From NCBI RefSeq assembly GCF_963576675.1, contig NC_088916.1:77517501-77581500 (forward strand): a stretch of DNA of 64,000 nt, given 5' to 3'. The notes beneath the pieces were generated by a model, which saw only the letters and a program-made list of their open reading frames with translations, had not been told where the DNA came from and made no database searches. Positions 57,561 through 64,000 of the stretch are shown one piece after another. Numbering within the stretch: the first letter of the stretch is position 1; every line of letters starts with the position of its first letter. The position numbers and the translations under genes are program-made. The DNA comes from Euphorbia lathyris (taxonomy: Eukaryota; Streptophyta; Magnoliopsida; Malpighiales; Euphorbiaceae).

Positions 57561-58343
57561 TGTTATGTTTTACAAAAATATAAACTGTTTTTACTTAAAT
57601 GCAAATTTTAAATATGCAATGCAAATATATTGTATGAAATGCAAACTGTTTTTATTTTTATAGAATCAAGTGACAAAGCTACAAGCGGACAATAGTATAA
57701 AATTCAAGTATCCGTGGAGCTTGGATTTAAAATGAGCAATAACAATTAAAGGTAATATTATTGCCATGATGGAAAATAAATTGACGGCATCACTGATAAA
57801 GGCCTTCAAGAATGAAACATTTAATACCATAAAATGTAATTTCTTAACATTAAAATTATCGAATTTTACATTTGATTTCTTCTGTAGTACTTTTACTTAG
57901 ATTCCAACAATAATAATCGTCGAAAAAAGCACTTAAACGGCAATAAACCAGATTTTTATATATGGATAAAAAAATAAAAAAATTACATGTCACCAAATCC
58001 AATCAAGTCGATTTCATTGAACTTATCCATTTCAATTCTCACATCATCATAATCTAGTAAGTCAAACTAGGTATTTTTTTATTATTTTTTAATCCACGCA
58101 CAAAAGTAGGGTTTATGTGTTGTCCATGTGTTTTTTTGGTGATTGTTATTGTTATGGTTAAAATTTGGATAAAAAGACTATATGAGAAATTAAGTACTCC
58201 CTCTGTTCTAATATTGGCAAAAAAGTTTATGCATACTAAACAAGAAAAATTAGTTAATTTTATTGGAATAATACATTTTCTTCTATTTTCTTCAATCTAC
58301 TATTGTCTTTTAGAAACTACAAATACTCTTATGTTAATAACAC
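57561..58343. other. No gene recognised
   Basis: AT-rich flank left of the Tat-lineage LTR. Confidence 0.5.
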
Positions 58344-58863
58344 TGATGACTTGTAGAGAATTTCCGATTAGCTACCGTCCCTGTGGGGGGCGTCGTTGGG
58401 TTCGACGGGGGAAGCTCCGATGCCAAAGTCAGTATAGGTTATGAAAGAGTAAACTGAATTGACAAAGTAGGATTTCTAGGATTGTGTGAACGTGTACCTT
58501 GATAGCTTGAGATATAAGCTATATATAGTCATGAAGTTATAACCTTTAGTAACTAGAAAGTCTCCATTAATGCTTCATTAATGTCGGTTATTGGTTTCCT
58601 TTAAGTATGCCCGTTAGCGTATTAATAGCTCATTAATGGTCTTTATCGCGGGATCGGCTCAACTGTTCCACTGGCGGATTGGGAGGTTATGGCGGATCGC
58701 CACATAGGTTTGATTGCGGACCTCTTGTGGTGAAGTCTTGGTGATCCGCCTATCGGATCTCCTTGCTCGATACGCCGTAACACTCCGGTATCTGGTGATC
58801 AATACGCGGCGGTTCTAGGCGAATATCTCCTTTGGTCCTTTGGATAATATCCCAATGTTATCA
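58344..58863 (-). repeat. 3' LTR of Tat element (~520 bp)
   Basis: The minus strand begins TGATAACATTGGG right after the PPT and likely ends ACAAGTCATCA at 58344, giving short inverted ends TGATAAC / GTCATCA. A TATA-like ctatatatag at 58518-58527 is present. The outer (58344) border is inferred without the partner LTR. Confidence 0.65.
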
Positions 58864-58881
58864 GAAGCCCCCCTAATTTTC
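58864..58881 (-). other. Polypurine tract of Tat element
   Basis: The minus strand reads GAAAATTAGGGGGGCTTC immediately before TGATAACATT. Confidence 0.7.
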
Positions 58882-58969
58882 TTTAAAGTCCTTTAGGGCT
58901 TTTGAGCTTCTTCGCGTGCCGTCATGATGACTTGCATTGATGGTCACTCTGTTTGATGCCAATCGACGG

Positions 58970-59159
58970 GTGACACGTGTTATGAGCGCACCGCCCGAGG
59001 GAAGAGAAATCGTCTTCTTCCTTCCTCTCTTTCTCTTTCTATTGCATTTGCATTTTTCTCCCATTTTCGTCGAGTTCCTTTGCCCAGAGTTTTTCCAGAG
59101 TTCGAAATCTTGCAAAGCTTTTAATTCTCATGTAAGTGAATTTTTGCTTTGATTGTTGA
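58970..59159 (+). promoter_or_regulatory. Promoter-like block of the antisense ORF
   Basis: A G-box ACACGTGT at 58973-58980 and a pyrimidine-rich stretch at 59010-59042 precede the ATG at 59160, on the strand opposite to pol. No clear TATA box between them. Activity is inferred. Confidence 0.4.
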
Positions 59160-61382
59160 ATGTTTAGGAGTTCTTCTTCATCTTCTGGGTCTACTTTTGA
59201 GCTTTTTAATTTGACTACTTCTTCCGAAACAGTAGTTAGCTGGACTTCTTCCTCTTCGGAGAATTCTAATTCTTCCGAAGGTACCGTTAGTTGCGATTTA
59301 GCTGAGTTGCGTAACTCGGCGTGTAATAGCGGTCGAACTCGTTCAGGTAGGATTCGGAACCTTCCCGTCGTCGTTGCTCGTCTTGCTCCGGCAATAGATT
59401 CTAGGTGGTTTTCGGGGATGGAGGCATCTTCTTCAGCCTCGTTTAGGAAAAAGGTGCCTCGTGCGGAGTCCACTTCTTCTCGTATGAGCGCCACGGATCT
59501 ATCGAGTCTGGCGGATCGCTTCCCTTGGATAAAGGATTACGAGACTAAATTGGCGGAAGCTCATCAGAGACCCGCCTGTCCGCCAATGGGTTATTTGTCT
59601 GTATATAGTTGTCACGTAGAAAGAGGGTTCCGGCTTCCTCTTCCTAAGATGATGGCGGACATCTTAGCTTATTTTGACATCACTGTTAGCCAGTTGCATC
59701 CAAATGGCTGGTTAGATGTAGCGCTGGACTGTTATTTGGCTTCCAATTTAGTAGTTTGTAACCCTCGGGTCTTCCGAACTCTTCACAAACCGACGAAACG
59801 AAAAGCCGAGTCCTTTTACACCTTTGCTAAGTTTGGAACCTATTCGCCGTTTAGTGGCAAGATGTCCAATGTTCATCTTTGGGATGAAAAATTCTTCTAT
59901 GTAAAGATAAGGGAGGGCGAATCTCTAGTCTTTCCGTTGGTTTGGGGTGCCAGACCCTTGCATATGGCTGGAGATATGGGAATATTGACAGACAGTGATG
60001 AGCAAGTGGCGAATATCATGAAAAGTGTCAAGGCGGAGGCTTGGACATACGCCGACACCTTGGACTTTATGATGAATGACATCCCTTTGATCCGCCGAGA
60101 AGGGAACGAGATCACTTATGTGAAGTTTACACAACTTGACGAAGGTAACTTTGATTTTCCTTGAACCTTGATTATTTTACGGTTCTTTTGTCAGGGGTTT
60201 GTCTAAGGCCAGTCACGCTCTTGTAGAGATACGCAAGAAACTGAAGGAGGATGAGGCTCGAAAGAAGGGGAAGGTAGTGGATCCCCAGAAGGGTGCAGGT
60301 AAGCATCCCGCTGATATAGTGGTTGATCTTCCTCTGTAGAAGAAGAAGAAGCTTAAAACTTCCGACGGACAAAAGTTTATGGCGGATGCCATGAGAGCCG
60401 CGATGCCCACTGTGGAGAAAGAACAGGTAAGCTGTTTTGATGTTTCTTTTTTCCACATTGTGAATCTAAGTTTTGACCTTCCAATCTTTGTGCAGATGGT
60501 GAAGCCTGATCTAGGCGGTTACTGGTCCGCCAAATATGGTGACGAGGGATCTTTGAAGAATGAATCCGTCATCAATGACCTGGACGAAGCTCTTGGTCAA
60601 TTAGGCGAGGTTCGGAAGAGTCAAAACCAGATTCCCGGATCAGCCCATGTTCAGATGGGAAAAACGGAGCTTCTCACAGTAAGTTCCTTCTATCCTTTTG
60701 CATTTTTGGATGAAAGAGTGATCTCCTTTGGGGAGAATTTTGTCGTTGTTCTTTCGCTTGAATTGGGCTTCTGCATTGATAGGTATATACCCGTATGCGT
60801 GCCATGGAAGCGGATCTCCTTCAAAGAGTGGTGGATAAGGCAACCATAGAAAGGTTGGAGAAGGAGATCGCCGTCGCTAATGAGAATGTTGCGTCCGCTA
60901 TTGCCCTAAAGGATGCTGAGATCCTTAAATTGAAGGCGCAAATTGATGCGGATGCTAAAGACCATGAAGCTGCTTTAGATGAAACGGAGATCTTGGCGGG
61001 GGAGCGTGCTTACTACTATGGTGAGTGGATCATGGCGTATGTCCAACTGGCGCATCCCGAGATTGATTTTACAGATCCGAAATTCGTGGTTCCTGACGTG
61101 GAGGTGGTCCTTAGGTATCGCAAAATCCTAGAAGTCGAGGACTACATCCGTGATCAGATTCGCAAGGTGATGAATGGATCCGCCGAAGAAAGCAAACCCC
61201 TTGTCGATCTTGAGCCGGGGAGCCTTGATAAAGTGCTTCCAAAAGCTAGTGACCAGAATGAGAAGCTGATAACCGATGGTACCATTCCTCTAGGAGAAAT
61301 GATTTCTGTAGAGAAGGAAGCCCCTTTGGAGGGTGCATCTAATGTAGTGGATGCCAAGGAGGATGCTCCTGTGAATGTTTAG
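59160..61382 (+). pseudogene. Antisense multi-exon ORF of Tat element (putative gypsy-type transposon domain)
   Basis: Exons on the plus strand: 59160-60144, about 60195-60426, 60496-60678 and 60783-61382. Introns 2 and 3 (69 and 104 bp) have clean GTAAG...AG borders and phase 0. Exon 1 encodes a Ser-rich start, then a domain like the putative gypsy-type transposon family (RFPWIKDYETKLAEAHQ, GFRLPLPKMMADILAYFD, SQLHPNGWLDVALDCYL). Exons 2-4 encode Lys-rich and coiled-coil-like sequence (ERLEKEIAVANENVASA). It ends in a Val/Asp/Glu-rich tail. Lesions in this copy: the intron 1 joint (50 bp) leaves a frame mismatch, and exon 2 has a TAG near 60337. It lies between pol and the LTR in reverse orientation. 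Function unknown. Confidence 0.65.
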
Positions 61383-62024
61383 TTTTGTAAAACTAAGTAC
61401 AATTTTTTAACCCTTGCTATAACTATTTATGTTTACTTTATGCTTTGCGCAAGTAAATTTATAGGCTTTAGGATTAATGTGAAGTAGGTGGCCAGCCATA
61501 CCCCATGTGTGAATCTTTATGAAGGTTTGAAGCTATTTTATTCCTTTAGAGGAAGTTAAGCTGCCTTAGGGGATCGATTTGCTTCCTATCTTTGAGGTGA
61601 ATCGATCCGCCCTTAGGACTTATGATCCCTTCTTTGGGAAGGATGTAAGGGAGTGTAAAGATCTCGCGTTCGAGAAATGTTTTAACTCTATCTCTAATGG
61701 TGATCATTTAAGGATTGATCCGCCCATGAGATTATTCTCCCATCTTTGAGGAGAAAAAGTAGCTATGTCGTGATAGCATTACTTTTTTTGTGTGGGAAGC
61801 GTTGGTGCCCCCCTTCGTTTTTAGGCTGAAATATTTATATTGCTACAAGAAAAAATACTTAAAAAAGAATTTGACAAGACAAGAATTGCTTTTTATTGAA
61901 TGGCGATATGCCTTATTACAGCAAGCGGGTCTTATATGTGAGCCTCATTAAAACCTTTAATAAGAAAAACCTCATGGGAAAAAAGCTTACTAAAGGAAAA
62001 AGAGTACTCAAGACCTTGATTACA
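61383..62024. other. Spacer between antisense ORF and pol end
   Basis: No ORF recognised. Contains several gatccgcc motifs (for example near 61604 and 61719). Confidence 0.5.
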
Positions 62025-64000
62025 TTAGTTTCTGGCAAAATATTTGCGGAGGTTTTGGAGATTCCATGTACGCGGTAGCGTATTTCCCTCCATGTCTTGA
62101 ATTTTAAATGTGGCGAATCCAATCTTGGTGATTATTTTGTATGGACCTGTCCAAGTGAGTCCCAGCTTTCCTTTCCCTTCCTTAGATTGGATTTTGTCTA
62201 CTTTGCGGAGCACGAGGTCTCCCACATTCAAATTTACAAGCTTGGTATTTTTATTATGATAAGCTGCGATCCGCTGCTTGTAAGCTGCCATGCGAACATA
62301 TGCCTTTTCTCGCTTTTCCTCCACTTGATCAAGACTCGCTTTCAATCTTTGGCTGTTTTCATCCTCGCAATAGAATGCAACTCTGTCACTTGGGACCTGT
62401 ATTTCAACTGAGATTACAGCTTCCACACCGTGAGAAAGGGCGAATGGCGTCTCGCCTGTGGCTGTTTTGGGAGTAGTGCGATACGCCCATAGGACGCTCA
62501 TTAGCTGATCCGCCCACTTCTTGTCATGCTCCCCCAACCTCTTCTTTATTCCTTTAACGATCGTCCGATTTGTAACTTCGGTCATACCGTTAGATTGAGG
62601 ATAATAAACTGAGGCAAATCTGTACTGAATGCCCAATTTTTCATAGAAAGTTTTGAACTCTTCACAATTGAATTGCGTTCCATTGTCAGTGATAATTGTG
62701 TGGGGAACTCCATGCCTTCCTACGATGTTATCCTTGATGAACTCCACCATTCGTTCAGCAGTGATAGAGGAGACAGCATCAGCCTCTACCCATTTGGTGA
62801 AATGATCCACAGCCACTACCACATACTTCCTCTGTCTTCGGGTAGGAGGAAATGGGCCCATGATGTCAATTCCCCAGACTGCAAAGGGTCGACCTTCGAT
62901 GATAGGCCTTTGAAGGTGTTTAGATGTGTGTGATTCATTTGCATGAATCTGACAATTATGGCAAGATTCTACTAACTTTTGAGCATCAAGTTCCGCTGTT
63001 GGCCAATAAAATCCTGCTAACCTGGATTTCTTCAAAATGGAGGCAGATGCCTCATGAGCTCCACAAGTGCCTTCGTGCAACTCCTTGAGGATCTGTTGTC
63101 CCTCTTCCGGTACGATGCATTTCAGCCAGGGGTGGCTAAAAGACTTTCTATATAGGCAATCATTTATTACGGAGAAATAGGCCTCCTTTCTTATGATCCG
63201 CCGAGCTTCTTCCTTGTCCAAAGGCAATGTTCCATCTATTAGATACTGGCGGATTGGTGATCTCCAATCACTCTCCACAGACATGAGTAAGGATACCATC
63301 TCCGAGGCGAAGGCCGGCGCTGTCTTGACTTCAAACAGGCATTGCAGATCCGCCCAATGCTCCTTGCTCGAAGCCATTTTGGCAAGGTGATCGGCCTCTG
63401 TGTTGGATCCTCGAGGCACATGGATCAATTCCCACTTGGTGTCTTTGGCTTCGAGGTGATTTAGCAGTTTTTTAACCTCGTCGACATATTTGGCAAGAAT
63501 GTCATCTTTTACCTCGAAATTTTTGATCACCTGGTTGACCATTAATTTGGAATCGCTGTAGATTACGATCCGCTCGGGAGTGATTTCCTTTAGCAGGCGT
63601 AGTCCCAATATTAAGGCCTCATACTCCGCTGCATTGTTGGTTGCAAGGAAATCCAATTTCACCGCGTAGTGTAGCTTTATATATTGGGGACCTTTGATCA
63701 CGATGCCAATACCTGCACCTTCTGCCGAAGAAGCCCCATCTGTGTACATCGTCCATTCCTCAACTTTAGATTTGGGGAGATTCATTCCTTCTTCAGTGAA
63801 TTCATTCACAAAGTCTGCCAAGACTTGACTTTTCAGGGCTGATCGGCTTTCATAACGAACATCGAATTCCCCTAGGCGGATTGCCCATTCCATCAATCTC
63901 CCCGAGGTTTCAGGCTTTTGTAACACTTTCCTCATGGGTATGCTTGTGCGAACTATGACTGTATGAGCCTAAAAGTAGGGCTTGAGGCGAATTGACGTGG
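62025..64000 (-). pseudogene. Tat gypsy pol: RT-RNase H end, additional RNase H, integrase
   Basis: Reading leftward: the end of the first RNase H (MRKVLQKPETSGRLMEWAI), then the additional RNase H with YTDGASSAEGAGIGI, NNAAEYEAL and IYSDSKLMVNQV (D, E, D residues kept), and SNTEADHLAKMAS. Integrase follows: zinc finger H...H, CHNCQIH; core WGIDIMGPFPP, ITDNGTQF, TEVTNRTIVKGIKKRL; C-terminal GDLVLRKV and LTWTGPYKI. The frame 63935-62025 (636 codons) is open to a natural stop. Upstream, at 63971-63969, a TAG stands where relatives have Gln in PYFQAH, so the polyprotein is cut in this copy. The extra RNase H places the element in the Tat lineage. Confidence 0.9.

Larger units (their letters stand above)
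58344..64000 (-). mobile_element. Tat-lineage Ty3/gypsy element, 3' part
   Basis: On the minus strand: end of pol (RNase H of the additional type, then integrase) 64000-62025, a spacer, an antisense ORF (plus strand 59160-61382), PPT 58881-58864 and 3' LTR 58863-58344. A second RNase H domain and an antisense ORF between pol and the 3' LTR are known traits of Tat elements such as Grande and RIRE2. The 5' half lies beyond the window. Confidence 0.85.

Noticed and set aside
59039..59494. 151-codon minus-strand frame opposite the antisense ORF start
   Set aside because: Mirror of Ser-rich exon 1; no domain.

Overview
This is nuclear DNA from a flowering plant, most likely a eudicot. It is AT-rich, has intron-containing genes with GT-AG introns, and is dense in plant-type retroelements: a Sirevirus-like copia lineage, a CRM chromovirus, a Tat-lineage gypsy element, an L1-type LINE with a CCHC ORF1, a TRIM, and hAT-, MULE- and other MITEs. 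The species cannot be fixed from the sequence.

Layout. 1-16237: two Sirevirus-like copia internal regions in tandem sharing one LTR (3187-4678). The left one shows only its 3' accessory ORF. The right one has lost PBS, gag and protease, carries an interrupted pol, a second copy of the accessory ORF and a shortened 3' LTR. A CRM-type gypsy element on the minus strand (4897-9045) sits inside the right integrase, with an exact 5-bp target duplication. 16238-21080: a decayed gypsy fragment, a hAT-like non-autonomous element, a TRIM with an LTR cluster, and part of a MITE. 21084-27063: a nearly complete L1-type LINE, followed by a deleted LINE on the other strand, a hAT MITE, and a broken ribose-5-phosphate isomerase fragment.

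33040-39044 holds the clearest host gene, a filament-like plant protein (FPP) of about 708 residues with four coding exons and a 5'UTR intron. 39540-41482 holds a tandem array of about 160-bp units abutting an elongator tRNA-Met gene; each unit begins with a copy of the tRNA 3' end. 42690-51865 is a mosaic: a LINE RT fragment, a MULE-type MITE, a tRNA-derived SINE-like block, an isolated prolyl-oligopeptidase exon, a Helitron 3' terminus, and three consistent exons of a gene with a zinc-ribbon/OB-like sequence. 53237-55740 (minus) is a small intact gene for a two-helix membrane protein. 58344-64000 is the 3' part of a Tat-lineage gypsy element on the minus strand, with an antisense, intron-containing ORF between pol and the 3' LTR.

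The most unusual signals are: the antisense spliced-looking gene in the Tat element and, in parallel, a promoter-like block in front of the extra ORF of the Sirevirus-like element; the tandem array seeded by the tRNA-Met 3' end; the CRM pol frame running into its own 3' LTR; repeated small deletions at short direct repeats; and a recurrent Trp-to-TAG or Gln-to-TAG decay pattern typical of cytosine deamination in methylated elements.
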